Position numbers and translations under genes: made by a program. A stretch of 64,000 nt of DNA. It comes from Caulobacter sp. (GTDB taxonomy: Bacteria > Pseudomonadota > Alphaproteobacteria > Caulobacterales > Caulobacteraceae). The stretch covers positions 62,001 through 126,000 of the forward strand of contig NZ_JAGIBH010000006.1 in NCBI RefSeq assembly GCF_017744445.1, written 5' to 3'. Shown here piece by piece: positions 1 to 9,918 of the stretch. Numbering within the stretch: position 1 is the first letter of the stretch; every line of letters begins with the position of its first letter. The notes beneath the pieces were generated by a model. That model saw nothing but the letters and a program-made list of their open reading frames with translations. It was not told the DNA's origin and did no database searches.

Positions 1-854
<854 letters not shown>

Positions 855-855
<1 letters not shown>

Positions 856-1487
856 TGAGCGCCGGCGTCGTCATCATCGGCGGCGGCGGCCACGCCAAGG
901 TGGTCATCGAGAGCCTGCGGGCCTCGGGCCTGACCGTGGCGGCGATCGTCGACGCCGATCCGACGCCGCGTCAGGTTCTGGGCGTGCCGGTGGTCGGCGA
1001 CGACCTGAAGCTGCCCGATCTGAAAGGGCAGGGGCTTTCCCAGCTGTTCATCGCCATCGGCGACAACCGCCTGCGCGAGAAGCTGGGGCGCAAGGCCCAG
1101 GGCCTGGGCTTTGTCCTGGTCAACGCCATCCACCCTTCGGCCGTGATCTCGCCCAGCGCCAAGCTGGGCCAAGGCGTAGCGGTGATGGCCGGCGTGGCGA
1201 TTAATGCCGACACGGACGTCAGCGACCTGGCGATTATCAATACCGGCGCTGTCGTGGATCATGACGGCCGCCTGGGCGTGGCCTGCCATCTGGGGCCGGC
1301 CTCGGCCCTGGCTGGCGGCGTGACTGTCGGCGACCGGGCCTTTCTCGGCGTCGGCGCGCGGGTGATCCCGGGCGTGACGATCGGCGCCGATACGACCGTC
1401 GGCGCCGGCGGCGTCGTCGTGCGAGACCTACCGGATGCCGTTCTCGCGATCGGCGTCCCCGCGAAGATCAAAGGAGACCGGCCATGA
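855..1487 (+). CDS. perB: GDP-perosamine N-acetyltransferase
   Basis: Predicted to acetylate the 4-amino group of GDP-perosamine, giving the N-acetylperosamine of the O-antigen. The 210-residue protein opens with a nucleotide-sugar-binding half (IIGGGGHAKVV). A left-handed beta-helix of imperfect hexapeptides follows from about residue 95. The GAVVDHD motif places the likely catalytic base at His136, as in NeuD/PerB-type sialic acid and perosamine acetyltransferases. The start overlaps the gmd stop and its own stop overlaps the perA start (ATGA). The family and context are clear; the substrate is inferred from the neighbours. Confidence 0.9.
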
Positions 1488-2611
1488 CCAGCCCGGCGAA
1501 CACTCTGCCCAGGATTTCCGTCGCCGCCCCCCGCCTGGACGGCAAGGAGCGCGAATACGTCCTGGAATGCATGGACACGACCTGGATCTCGTCGGTCGGC
1601 CGCTTCATCTCGGAATTCGAGAAGGGCTTCGCCGAGTACTGCGGCGTGCGCAACGCCATCGCCTGCAACAACGGCACGACGGCGCTGCATCTGGCGCTGG
1701 TGGCGCTGGACATCGGTCCGGGCGACGAGGTGATCGTCCCCAGCCTGACCTATATCGCCTCGGCCAACGCCGTGACCTATTGCGGCGCGACGCCGGTGCT
1801 GATCGACAACGACCCGCGCACCTTCAACCTGGATCCGGCCAAGCTGGAAGCGCTGATCACGCCGCGCACCAAGGCGATCATGCCGGTGCACCTGTACGGC
1901 CAGGTCTGCGACATGGACCCGATCCTGGAGATCGCCAAGAAGCACAACCTGCTGGTCATCGAGGACGCGGCCGAGGCCGTCGGCGCGACCTACAAGGGCA
2001 AGAAGTCCGGCGCGCTGGGCACGTGCGCGACCTTCAGCTTCTTCGGCAACAAGATCATCACCACTGGCGAAGGCGGGATGATCACGACCGACGACGACGA
2101 GCTGGCCGCCAAGATGCGCCTGCTGCGCGGCCAGGGCATGGATCCCAACCGCCGCTACTGGTTCCCGATCGTCGGCTACAACTACCGTATGACCAACATC
2201 CAGGCCGCCATCGGCCTGGCGCAGCTGGAGCGGGTCGACGTCCACCTGGACGGCCGCGAGAAGGTCATTGGCTGGTACGAGGAAAAGCTCTCGCGCCTGG
2301 GCAATCGGGTGATCAAGCCGCTCGTCGCCGACACTGGCCGCCACGTGTTCTGGATGTACACCGTGCGCCTGGGCGAGGGCCTGAAGACCTCGCGCGACCA
2401 GGTGATCAAGGACTTGGACGCTCTGGGCATCGAGAGCCGCCCGGTGTTCCACCCGATGCACGTCATGCCGCCCTACGCCCACCTGGCGACCGACGACCTG
2501 AAGCAGGCCGAGGCCTGCGGCGCGGACGGCCTGAACCTGCCGACCCACGCGGGCCTGACCGAGGCCGATATCGACCGCGTCGTCGCCGCGCTCGACCAGG
2601 TGCTGGTCTAG
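1484..2611 (+). CDS. perA: GDP-perosamine synthase (PLP aminotransferase)
   Basis: A DegT/DnrJ/EryC1-family aminotransferase that transfers an amino group from glutamate to GDP-4-keto-6-deoxymannose, making GDP-perosamine. The 375-residue length is normal. The PLP-binding lysine is Lys190 in SFFGNKIITTGEGGM. The cofactor-site segment VIEDAAEAVGA and the N-terminal NNGTTALHLAL are also present. It sits between the enzyme that makes its substrate and the one that uses its product. The position and motifs match C. crescentus perA. Loss of perosamine synthesis in Caulobacter leads to S-layer shedding. Confidence 0.95.
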   Translation: MTSPANTLPRISVAAPRLDGKEREYVLECMDTTWISSVGRFISEFEKGFAEYCGVRNAIACNNGTTALHLALVALDIGPGDEVIVPSLTYIASANAVTYCGATPVLIDNDPRTFNLDPAKLEALITPRTKAIMPVHLYGQVCDMDPILEIAKKHNLLVIEDAAEAVGATYKGKKSGALGTCATFSFFGNKIITTGEGGMITTDDDELAAKMRLLRGQGMDPNRRYWFPIVGYNYRMTNIQAAIGLAQLERVDVHLDGREKVIGWYEEKLSRLGNRVIKPLVADTGRHVFWMYTVRLGEGLKTSRDQVIKDLDALGIESRPVFHPMHVMPPYAHLATDDLKQAEACGADGLNLPTHAGLTEADIDRVVAALDQVLV

Positions 2612-2614
2612 CCG

Positions 2615-3652
2615 ATGCGCATCATCCTCCTGTCCTCGATCGTGCCGTTCATCAACGGCGGCGCGCGCTTCATCGTCGAGTGGCTCGAGGAGAAGCTGAT
2701 CGAGGCCGGCCATCAGGTCGAGCGGTTCTACCTGCCGTTCACCGACGATCCGAACGAGATCCTGCACCAGGTCGCCGCCTGGCGGCTGATGGACCTGACC
2801 CAGTGGTGCGACCGGGTGATCTGCTTCCGGCCGCCGGCCTATGTGGTGGATCACCCGAACAAGGTGCTGTGGTTCATCCACCACATCCGCACCTTCTACG
2901 ACCTGTGGGACACGCCCTATCGCGGCATGCCCGACGACACCCAGCACCGGACGATCCGCGACAACCTGCGGGCGCTCGACACCCAGGCGATCTCGGAAGC
3001 GCGGGCGGTGTTCACCAACTCGCAGGTGGTCGCCGACCGCCTGAAGGCGTTCAACGGCCTGGACTCCACGCCGCTGTATCCGCCGGTCTACAAGCCCGAG
3101 CGCTTCACCCACACCGGCTATGGCGACGAGATCGTCGCGATCTCGCGCCTGGAGCCGCACAAGCGTCAGGCCCTGATGATCGAGGCCATGGCGCACGTGA
3201 AGACCGGCGTGAAGCTGCGCCTGGCTGGCACGGCGTCCAGCCCGGAATACGGCAGCCAGCTGCTGCAACGGGTCCAGGAGCTGGGCCTGCAGGACCGCGT
3301 CATTCTCGAAGACCGCTGGATCAGCGAGGACGAGAAGGCGGAGATGCTGAAAGAGGCCCTGGCCATCGCCTACCTGCCCAAGGACGAGGACAGCTATGGC
3401 TACCCGTCGCTGGAAGGCGCCCACGCCAAGAAGGCGATCATCACCACGACCGATAGCGGCGGGGTGCTGGAACTGGTCGAGCACGGCCGCAACGGCTTGA
3501 TCAGCGAGCCCGATCCGCGCGCCCTGGCCGAGCAGTTCGACCGCCTGCACGCCGACAAGCAGGCTGTGGCCAAGATGGGAACGGCCTCGCTGAACCGCCT
3601 GGCCGAGATGAAGATCGACTGGAGCTCCGTGGTGGAAAGGCTCACCGCATGA
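2615..3652 (+). CDS. Glycosyltransferase, GT4-like, O-antigen locus
   Basis: A 345-residue cytoplasmic glycosyltransferase with the GT-B layout. The N-terminal half begins RIILLSSIVPFINGGA, and the C-terminal half carries the nucleotide-sugar site (AISRLEPHKRQ near 177, then EDSYGYPSLEGAHAKKAII). It starts 3 bp after perA and its stop overlaps the next gene (ATGA). It is probably one of the lpsD/lpsE-type transferases that build the perosamine O-antigen in Caulobacter, but donor and linkage cannot be read from sequence. It is clearly related to the following gene; both have 345 residues and share several motifs. Confidence 0.85.
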   Translation: MRIILLSSIVPFINGGARFIVEWLEEKLIEAGHQVERFYLPFTDDPNEILHQVAAWRLMDLTQWCDRVICFRPPAYVVDHPNKVLWFIHHIRTFYDLWDTPYRGMPDDTQHRTIRDNLRALDTQAISEARAVFTNSQVVADRLKAFNGLDSTPLYPPVYKPERFTHTGYGDEIVAISRLEPHKRQALMIEAMAHVKTGVKLRLAGTASSPEYGSQLLQRVQELGLQDRVILEDRWISEDEKAEMLKEALAIAYLPKDEDSYGYPSLEGAHAKKAIITTTDSGGVLELVEHGRNGLISEPDPRALAEQFDRLHADKQAVAKMGTASLNRLAEMKIDWSSVVERLTA

Positions 3653-4686
3653 AGGTTCTGGTCGTCAACAATGCCGCCCCGTTCCAGCGCGGCGGCGCCG
3701 AGGAGCTGGCCGACCATTTGGTCCGCCGCCTGAACAGCACGCCTGGTGTTCAGTCGGAGCTCGTCCGCGTGCCGTTCACCTGGGAGCCCGCCGAGCGCCT
3801 GATCGAGGAGATGCTGATCTCCAAGGGCATGCGGCTGTACAATGTCGACCGCGTGATCGGCCTGAAGTTCCCGGCCTATCTGATCCCGCACCAGGACAAG
3901 GTGCTGTGGCTGCTGCACCAGTTCCGCCAGGCCTATGACCTGTCCGAAGCCGGCCAGAGCCACTTGGACTTCGACGAGACGGGGCGCACGGTGAAGGCGG
4001 CGATCAAGGCGGCCGACAACGAGTGCTTCGCGCAGTGCCGCAAGATCTATTGCAACTCGCCGGTCACCCAGAACCGCCTGGCGCGCTTCAACGGCGTGCC
4101 CAGCGAGGTGCTGTATCCGCCGCTGAACGACGGCGAGCTTTTCACCGGCGGCGAGTATGGCGACTATGTCTTCGCCGGCGGCCGGGTGGCGGCGGGCAAG
4201 CGCCAGCATCTGCTGATCGAGGCCCTGGCCCTGCTGCCGGGCAGCCTGCGCCTGGTTATCGCCGGTCCGCCCGAGAACCAGGCCTATGCCGATCGCCTGA
4301 CCAAACTGGTCGAGGACCTGGACCTGAAGGATCGCGTCGATCTGCGCTTCGGCTTCCATCCGCGCGAGGACATCGCCCGCTGGGCCAACGACGCCCTGGT
4401 CTGCGCCTACCTGCCGTTCGACGAAGACAGCGTGGGCTATGTGACCATGGAGGCCTTCGCGGCGGGCAAGGCGGTGCTGACCGTCACCGACAGCGGCGGC
4501 CTGCTGGAGATCGTCAGCCAGGACACCGGCGCGGTGGCCGAGCCGACGCCGCAGGCCCTGGCCCAGGCGCTGGACCGTTTGACGTCCGACAAGGCGCGGG
4601 CGATATCGCTGGGGACCGCGGCGCGCGATCTCTGGCGCAACAAGAACGTTACGTGGGAGGCGACTGTGCATCGCCTTCTTGATTAA
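3649..4686 (+). CDS. Glycosyltransferase, GT4-like, paralogue of the preceding gene
   Basis: Second 345-residue GT-B glycosyltransferase of the perosamine operon. It opens KVLVVNNAAPFQRGGAEELA. Its donor-site half contains FAGGRVAAGKRQHLLIEAL and DEDSVGYVTMEAFAAGKAVLT, where the E-x7-E-like motif binds the nucleotide sugar in this family. Shared blocks with its neighbour (HxDKVLW.LHQ/H, NS.V...RL..FNG, LYPP) show that the pair arose by duplication. Each may add perosamine in a different linkage or position. This is the last gene before the 56-bp gap to rsaF. Confidence 0.85.
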   Translation: MKVLVVNNAAPFQRGGAEELADHLVRRLNSTPGVQSELVRVPFTWEPAERLIEEMLISKGMRLYNVDRVIGLKFPAYLIPHQDKVLWLLHQFRQAYDLSEAGQSHLDFDETGRTVKAAIKAADNECFAQCRKIYCNSPVTQNRLARFNGVPSEVLYPPLNDGELFTGGEYGDYVFAGGRVAAGKRQHLLIEALALLPGSLRLVIAGPPENQAYADRLTKLVEDLDLKDRVDLRFGFHPREDIARWANDALVCAYLPFDEDSVGYVTMEAFAAGKAVLTVTDSGGLLEIVSQDTGAVAEPTPQALAQALDRLTSDKARAISLGTAARDLWRNKNVTWEATVHRLLD

Positions 4687-4742
4687 GCCACAAATATTAG
4701 GTTGAACGCCGCGTTCCGGCGGGGGCCGTGGAAGTCTAGGAA

Positions 4743-6326
4743 ATGCGAGTGCTGTCGAAAGTCTTGTCCGTTCGGACGTCCGTGATCGCCTTGGCTATCG
4801 CCGCGGCGGTGTCCGGCCGTGCCGACCTCGCCCACGCCGAGACCCTGGCCGACGCGATCACCGCCGCCTACAACAGCAATCCCAACATCCAGGCCCAGCG
4901 CGCGGCCATGCGCGCCCTGGACGAGAACTACACCCAGGCGCGGTCGGCGTACGGGCTGCAAGCCTCGGCCAGCTTCTCCGAGAACTACAATTGGGCCAAG
5001 CTGAACCGGGACCCATCCGGCGTCGAAGGCACCTTGCCCAGCAGCCAGCTGAGCGTCTCGCAGGCGCTCTACACCAACGGCCGTTATGCCGCGCGCCTGT
5101 CGAGCGCCGAGTCGCAGATCAAGGCGGCGCGCGAAAACCTACGCCGCATCGAGATGGACCTGCTGGTGCGCGTGGCCAACGCCTATGTCTCGGTGCGCCG
5201 CGACCGCGAGATCCTGCGGATCTCCCAAGGCGGCGAGGCCTGGCTGCGCAAACAGCTTCAGGACACCGAGGACAAGTACGGCGTTCGCCAGGTCACCCTG
5301 ACCGACGTCCAGCAGGCCAAGGCGCGTCTGGCCTCGGCCAGCACGCAGGTCGCCAACGCCCAGGCTCAGCTCAATGTCAGCGTCGCCTACTATGCTTCGC
5401 TGATCGGCCATCTGCCCGACACGCTCGAGCCGGAACCCGACGTCGACGGCCTGCCCGCCAACCTGGACGAGGCCTTCAACGAGGCTGAACAGGCCAACCC
5501 GTCGCTGCTGGCGGCCGGCTATACCGAAAAGGCGTCGCGCGAAGGCGTCGCCGAGGCGCGCGCCCAGCGCCTGTTCACGGTCAGCGCGCGCGCCGACTAT
5601 CGCAACGCGCCCAACAGTCCCTACAACGGCAAGGTCGGCCTTCGCGAGGACTCGCTAGCCGCCGGCATCACCGTCTCCCAGCCGCTGTTCTCGTCCGGCC
5701 AGCTCAACTCGGTGGTCCGCCAGTCGATCGAGGAAAACAACCGCGACAAGCTGCTGATCGACGACGCGCGCCGCAACATGGTGCTGGGGGTTTCGCAGTA
5801 CTGGGACCAGCTGGTCGCCTCGCGTCGATCGCTGGTGACGCTGGAAGAGGAAATGAAGGCCGACACCATCGCCTTCTACGGCGTGCGTGAAGAAGAGCGC
5901 TTCGCCCTGCGCAGCACGATTGAAGTGCTGAACGCCCAGGCCGAACTGCAGAACGCCCAGATCAATTTCGTGCGTGGCCGCATGAACGAATATGTCGGTC
6001 GCCTGCAGCTGCTCGCCCAGGTCGGTACGCTGGAAGTCGGCAATCTGGCGCCGGGCGTCCAGCCCTACGATCCGACGCGGCACTTCAAGAAGGTCCGCTA
6101 CAAGGGCATGTTGCCGACGGACCTGGTCGTGCAGACCCTCGATCACATCGCCCTGCCGATGGAGCCGAAGAAGCCGAAGGCCGGCGACACGACTCCGATC
6201 CGCCCGCCGTCGTCTGAGCTTCCGGCCGCGCCGATCTCGGCCGACAAGGTCACCCCGCCGCAGTCGATCAACGACCTGCCGGCCCTGAACGACGACGCGC
6301 CGGTCAAGACCTCGCCGAAGGGCTAG
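4743..6326 (+). CDS. rsaF: TolC-family outer membrane protein of the S-layer type I secretion system
   Basis: Outer-membrane channel expected to join RsaD (ABC transporter) and RsaE (adaptor) to export the S-layer protein RsaA, whose signal is C-terminal. The 527-residue protein has a cleavable signal peptide ending near DLAHA/ETLADAI. Two TolC-type repeats of long alpha-helical coiled-coil and beta-strand segments follow (about 30-240 and 245-460). The Pro-rich C-terminal tail (about 475-527) is outside the fold. The family is certain. The RsaF identity rests on synteny with the perosamine genes, since Caulobacter carries more than one rsaF copy. The stop overlaps that of the convergent glycosyltransferase. 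Confidence 0.9.
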   Translation: MRVLSKVLSVRTSVIALAIAAAVSGRADLAHAETLADAITAAYNSNPNIQAQRAAMRALDENYTQARSAYGLQASASFSENYNWAKLNRDPSGVEGTLPSSQLSVSQALYTNGRYAARLSSAESQIKAARENLRRIEMDLLVRVANAYVSVRRDREILRISQGGEAWLRKQLQDTEDKYGVRQVTLTDVQQAKARLASASTQVANAQAQLNVSVAYYASLIGHLPDTLEPEPDVDGLPANLDEAFNEAEQANPSLLAAGYTEKASREGVAEARAQRLFTVSARADYRNAPNSPYNGKVGLREDSLAAGITVSQPLFSSGQLNSVVRQSIEENNRDKLLIDDARRNMVLGVSQYWDQLVASRRSLVTLEEEMKADTIAFYGVREEERFALRSTIEVLNAQAELQNAQINFVRGRMNEYVGRLQLLAQVGTLEVGNLAPGVQPYDPTRHFKKVRYKGMLPTDLVVQTLDHIALPMEPKKPKAGDTTPIRPPSSELPAAPISADKVTPPQSINDLPALNDDAPVKTSPKG

Positions 6327-7609
6327 AGCGGCAGCAGGCCGCGGGTCATCCGCAGCCAAGCTTCACGATCGAACGAGACATGGCCGTTGCGCGCCGTCGC
6401 AGCGGCCATTTCCTTGCGCCACGTGTCGTCCGACAGCATGCGCGCCAGCTTGGCCGCGGCGTCGTCGACATCGGCATCGGCCCAGCGGCCGGCCCGATAG
6501 ATGTGCCCGTCGCCCTCGACCGGGATCAGCGTGAAGTCCACGCGCTGGCTCGAGGCCGGGTCCATGAACTCGGCGGTCGAGGACCAGCCGGTCGCCAGGG
6601 TCGGCTTGCCCAGCCAGATCCCCTCGGCCAGCAGCAGGCCGTAGCCTTCGGAGCGGTGCAGCGACAGGATGATGTCGCAGCTGGCCGTCAGCAGGGCCAT
6701 GTCGTCGGCCGACAGGTTCTCGGTCATCAGCCGGATCGACGGAGTGTCGGCGACCAGATCCTGGAGCGCCTGGAAGGTCTCGGGATAGAGGTCGGCCCCG
6801 ACCACCTTGCAGACCAGCAATGCGGGCCGAGAGGCCAGGGTGTGGGCCTTCCGGAAGGCGGCCAGCGCGGCATAGGGGTTCTTGCGCTGGGCGGTGGAGC
6901 GCAGGTCGAACGCCATCAGCACGACGACGGCGTCCTCGGGAAAAGCAAAGCGAGCGCGATCGGGCGCAGGGCGGGGGTTCAGATACAGCGGGTAGGGGGC
7001 CGGCGTGACCTTCACGCGGGCGGGCGCGATCTTGCGGATGGCGTCGGCGGCGAAGGCCGAGGGGGTCCAGACCTCGTCGACGAGGTCGAAGGCCGGGATC
7101 CAGTCGGCTGGAGCGTCTTCCAGTTCCCAGGCCCAGTAACCGATGTGGCGGCGCCTCTCCAGCGGACGCCCCTCGGTCTTGCGGGCCCAGCGCAGGAGTT
7201 CCGGCGGGTTGATGTGCGAGATCACCACGCCGCGTTCGGTCTCGGCGGGGGCTTGGAAGGGAACGGGCAGGTCGATCGGAAAGCCCACGCTGGCCGACAG
7301 GTCGATCGCGCGCACGGCCAGGCCGGCGTCGGCGAAACCCCGCGCCAGCATCCGCGCGCCTTCACCCAGGCCATGCACGGCGCCGTGGAAGCCCACGATG
7401 GTCACGGGCAAGGCGGGGGGCAGGTTGTGGCGCCGGGCGCGGCGGCGCGCCCTGGCCTGCGCCGCGCGCAGCTTTCGCGCCTTGGCGGCCTCGTCCAGCG
7501 CCTCGCCGATGGCGCGCCAGGCCGCGCCAGGCGCGCCGGCGGCCAGGTGCGCGGCCCGACGCACTGGAACAGGCAGGCCGCGCCAGAGCGCGAGGAGGGC
7601 AGACTTCAT
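6323..7609 (-). CDS. Glycosyltransferase family 4-like protein
   Basis: A 428-residue predicted glycosyltransferase, started at the ATG at 7609 because the sequence further upstream does not look coding. The N-terminal half contains VTIVGFHGAVHGLGEGARML, then WELEDAPADW and VDEVWTPSAFAADAI. The donor domain has SLHRSEGYGLLLAEGIWLGKPTLATGWSSTAEFM split over its usual E-x7-E region (about 330-365). It is convergent with rsaF, the stop codons sharing 3 bases. Proximity to the LPS genes suggests cell-surface polysaccharide synthesis; the acceptor is unknown. Confidence 0.8.
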   Translation of the reverse strand: MKSALLALWRGLPVPVRRAAHLAAGAPGAAWRAIGEALDEAAKARKLRAAQARARRRARRHNLPPALPVTIVGFHGAVHGLGEGARMLARGFADAGLAVRAIDLSASVGFPIDLPVPFQAPAETERGVVISHINPPELLRWARKTEGRPLERRRHIGYWAWELEDAPADWIPAFDLVDEVWTPSAFAADAIRKIAPARVKVTPAPYPLYLNPRPAPDRARFAFPEDAVVVLMAFDLRSTAQRKNPYAALAAFRKAHTLASRPALLVCKVVGADLYPETFQALQDLVADTPSIRLMTENLSADDMALLTASCDIILSLHRSEGYGLLLAEGIWLGKPTLATGWSSTAEFMDPASSQRVDFTLIPVEGDGHIYRAGRWADADVDDAAAKLARMLSDDTWRKEMAAATARNGHVSFDREAWLRMTRGLLPL

Positions 7610-7781
7610 GGGCGTGCTGACGACTTCGATCGCGGTCCGAGGGGCCTCCGACCTATAGCGACTTGCCCGGCGCCGGCGCCACGACAAAGGCGGCGATCGC
7701 CCCATCTTAAATTGTGGCCGGAACTTGTCAGGGGCGATCAATCCATGCAGCAATCCCCCTGGGGTCGGGGTTTGCTGAACA

Positions 7782-9329
7782 GTGGGGACATACGTGTCGA
7801 CTGAGTGGAACTCCGGCTACGTCACGGACGTAAACTACACCTTTGGCTACTATGGGGAGCTCAATCCCCTTCGGTGCCGCCTTCCACTGTTGATGGTCGG
7901 TCGTCACGCTCCCAAGATCGAGAACGCCTGCGAACTGGGTTTCGGCCAGGGGCTGTCGGTGTCCATCCACGCCGCCGCCCAGCCGGGCATCAACTGGTAT
8001 GGCACGGACTTCAATCCCTCCCAGGCCGCCTTCGCCTCGGAGATGGTCCGCCTGGCCGGAGCGGACGCCAAGCTTTACGACGAGGCCTTTGCCGAGTTCT
8101 GCAATCGCCAGGATCTCCCGGACTTCGACTTCATCGGCCTGCACGGTATCTGGACCTGGATCTCGGACGCCAATCGCGGTGTGCTGGTCGACTTCATCCG
8201 TCGCAAGCTGCGGCCGGGCGGCGTGCTCTACATCTCGTACAACACGCTGCCGGGCTGGTCGGCTTCGGCGCCGATCCGGCACCTGATGAAGCGCCACGCC
8301 GACGTGATGGGCGCGCCGGGGCAGGGGATCATCGGCCAGACCGACGCGGCCCTGGGCTTTATCGATCAGTTCCTGGCGTTGGAGCCGCTCTACGCGAAGG
8401 CCAACCCCGGCGCGGCGGAACGGCTCAAGCAGGTCAAGGGCCAGGATCGCAAGTACCTGGCGCACGAGTACATGAATCGGGACTGGCACCCGATGTACTT
8501 CGCCGACATGGAGAACTGGTTGGGGGACGCCAAGGTCGGCTTCGCGTCCTCGGCGCACACGCTGGACAACCTGTATGAGCTGAACATGACGCCGCAGCAG
8601 GCGGAGTTCATGCGCGGCGTTCCCGATGTCTCGTTGCGCGAAACGATCCGCGACTACTGTGTGAACCAGCAGTTTCGGCGCGACTACTGGGTGCGCGGCG
8701 TGCGCGCCTTGGTGGGCCACGAGCAGGTCGCCGCCATGCGGGACGAGCGCGTGGTGTTGACCACGGCGCAACCGGATCTGCCCAAGACGGTGCGGGGCGT
8801 CCTCGGCGAGGCGGGTCTGCTCGACGCCATCTACGAGCCGATCTACGAGCTGCTGCTGGATCACAAGCCGCACACGATCCTGGAGCTGGAAACCCATCTG
8901 GGCGGCAAGAACGTCAGTTTCGCCCAACTGGTGTCGGCGTTGACGATCCTGCTGGGCTTGGGCGTGATCCAGCCCGCGGCGTCGGACCAGGACGCGGCGA
9001 AGGCCCAGGCGCGCACCCACGCGATGAACAAGGCCATTTCGCGCCGGTCATTGTCTGTCGGTGATATCGGCCACTTCGCATCGCCGGTGGTCGGCGGCGG
9101 GATTTCGGCGCCGCGCTTCCATCAGCTGTTCTGGCTAGGCAAGCAAAGCGGAGGGCAGGGGCCGGCCGACTGGGCGCAGTTCGCCTGGTCCTTACTCCAG
9201 GCCCAGGGCCAGTCGCTGATCAAGGAAGGCGCGACGCTGAAGGGCGACGACAATCTGACCGAACTCAAGTCACAGGCCGAAAAGTGGGGGGCGCACACCC
9301 TGCCGGTCTGGACCGCGTTGGGTGTCTGA
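7782..9329 (+). CDS. SAM-dependent methyltransferase with methyltransferase regulatory domain
   Basis: A 515-residue class I methyltransferase with a GTG start (a second GTG 12 bases on is possible). Motif I is ENACELGFGQGLSV (about 46-60), followed by the acidic end of strand 2 in WYGTDFNPSQ. The middle segment, from KYLAHEYMNRDWHPMYFADM on (about 225-320), matches the methyltransferase regulatory domain family (PF10119-type). The C-terminal 150 residues are helical and unassigned. It is divergent from the glycosyltransferase at 6323-7609 across a 172-bp gap, so the two may share control. Methylation of a surface glycan is plausible but only inferred. Confidence 0.8.
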   Translation: MGTYVSTEWNSGYVTDVNYTFGYYGELNPLRCRLPLLMVGRHAPKIENACELGFGQGLSVSIHAAAQPGINWYGTDFNPSQAAFASEMVRLAGADAKLYDEAFAEFCNRQDLPDFDFIGLHGIWTWISDANRGVLVDFIRRKLRPGGVLYISYNTLPGWSASAPIRHLMKRHADVMGAPGQGIIGQTDAALGFIDQFLALEPLYAKANPGAAERLKQVKGQDRKYLAHEYMNRDWHPMYFADMENWLGDAKVGFASSAHTLDNLYELNMTPQQAEFMRGVPDVSLRETIRDYCVNQQFRRDYWVRGVRALVGHEQVAAMRDERVVLTTAQPDLPKTVRGVLGEAGLLDAIYEPIYELLLDHKPHTILELETHLGGKNVSFAQLVSALTILLGLGVIQPAASDQDAAKAQARTHAMNKAISRRSLSVGDIGHFASPVVGGGISAPRFHQLFWLGKQSGGQGPADWAQFAWSLLQAQGQSLIKEGATLKGDDNLTELKSQAEKWGAHTLPVWTALGV

Positions 9330-9787
9330 TCGTTCTCGTTTAGCGCGAGTTTCGGGCTGACGAGTCATGCGAAGGCTGATCGACGCTGCTCCGGAGTGAG
9401 CGCGTCGATCTCGCCTCTCCGGAGAATGGTCGTAGAATCTTCAAACGCTGTCTGGCGTATTCGAAACCTTGAGAAAATGTAGTTGGCGCTGATCGATAAG
9501 GTTCAGTCTGAAAATCAGTGTTTCTGGCTCAGTGCTGGGTAAGAGCATTGCGCAATAGATCTTCTATGGAGAACTCAATAAATCGAACGAGGTTGGAGAA
9601 CCTCCTTCAATGGCCGTGGGTGGCGTTCGATATTGTGAATGTCGCTGCGGGAATCTGATCGGAGCTTTGCAATAGCGGAAGTTGCAGAGCGAATTCACGA
9701 CGAAATGTCGGATTCTCGTAGCTAGGTGGTTGCGAAACGCCACGGGTTAAGGTATGAAGAAGCTGTCTACCCACAAGACTTCCCATT
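9330..9787 (+). other. Gene-free stretch, comparatively AT-rich
   Basis: No credible protein gene was found between the methyltransferase and the hairpin at 9788. From about 9430 to 9780 the base composition falls well below that of the neighbours. Together with a good hairpin at its right end, this would fit a small RNA read rightwards. I could not match it to any known RNA family by eye. Confidence 0.3.
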
Positions 9788-9820
9788 AGCCCCGCCGGAG
9801 ACCGAGTCACCGGCGGGGCT
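9788..9820 (+). terminator. Strong GC hairpin, probable terminator
   Basis: Perfect 11-bp inverted repeat AGCCCCGCCGG / CCGGCGGGGCT around an 11-base loop, followed by TATT. It would end a rightward transcript from the AT-rich gap upstream. The T-run is short, so termination is probable rather than certain. Confidence 0.6.
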
Positions 9821-9900
9821 TATTGCATTCGGGGTCTGGATGTTCGCGGCCAAATGAACGCCGCGTCCCGGGCGGCGTTCCTCCTGCCAAGCTTTCGGAT

Positions 9901-9918
9901 ACCGAAAACCGGTTCGGT
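9901..9918 (-). terminator. Short dyad directly after the DUF599 stop
   Basis: ACCGAA-aaccgg-TTCGGT forms a 6-bp stem immediately downstream of the DUF599 stop on the minus strand. It is a weak terminator or an mRNA 3'-end stem. Confidence 0.3.

Noticed and set aside
1259..3550. Very long open frame on the minus strand opposite perB, perA and the first glycosyltransferase
   Set aside because: It is an antisense shadow of high-GC coding DNA: low-complexity Val/Gly/His/Arg-rich product, no domain, and the opposite strand holds well-defined enzymes.
9607..9810. 67-codon minus-strand frame in the AT-rich gap
   Set aside because: No ribosome-binding site, no recognisable composition, and it runs through the terminator hairpin.
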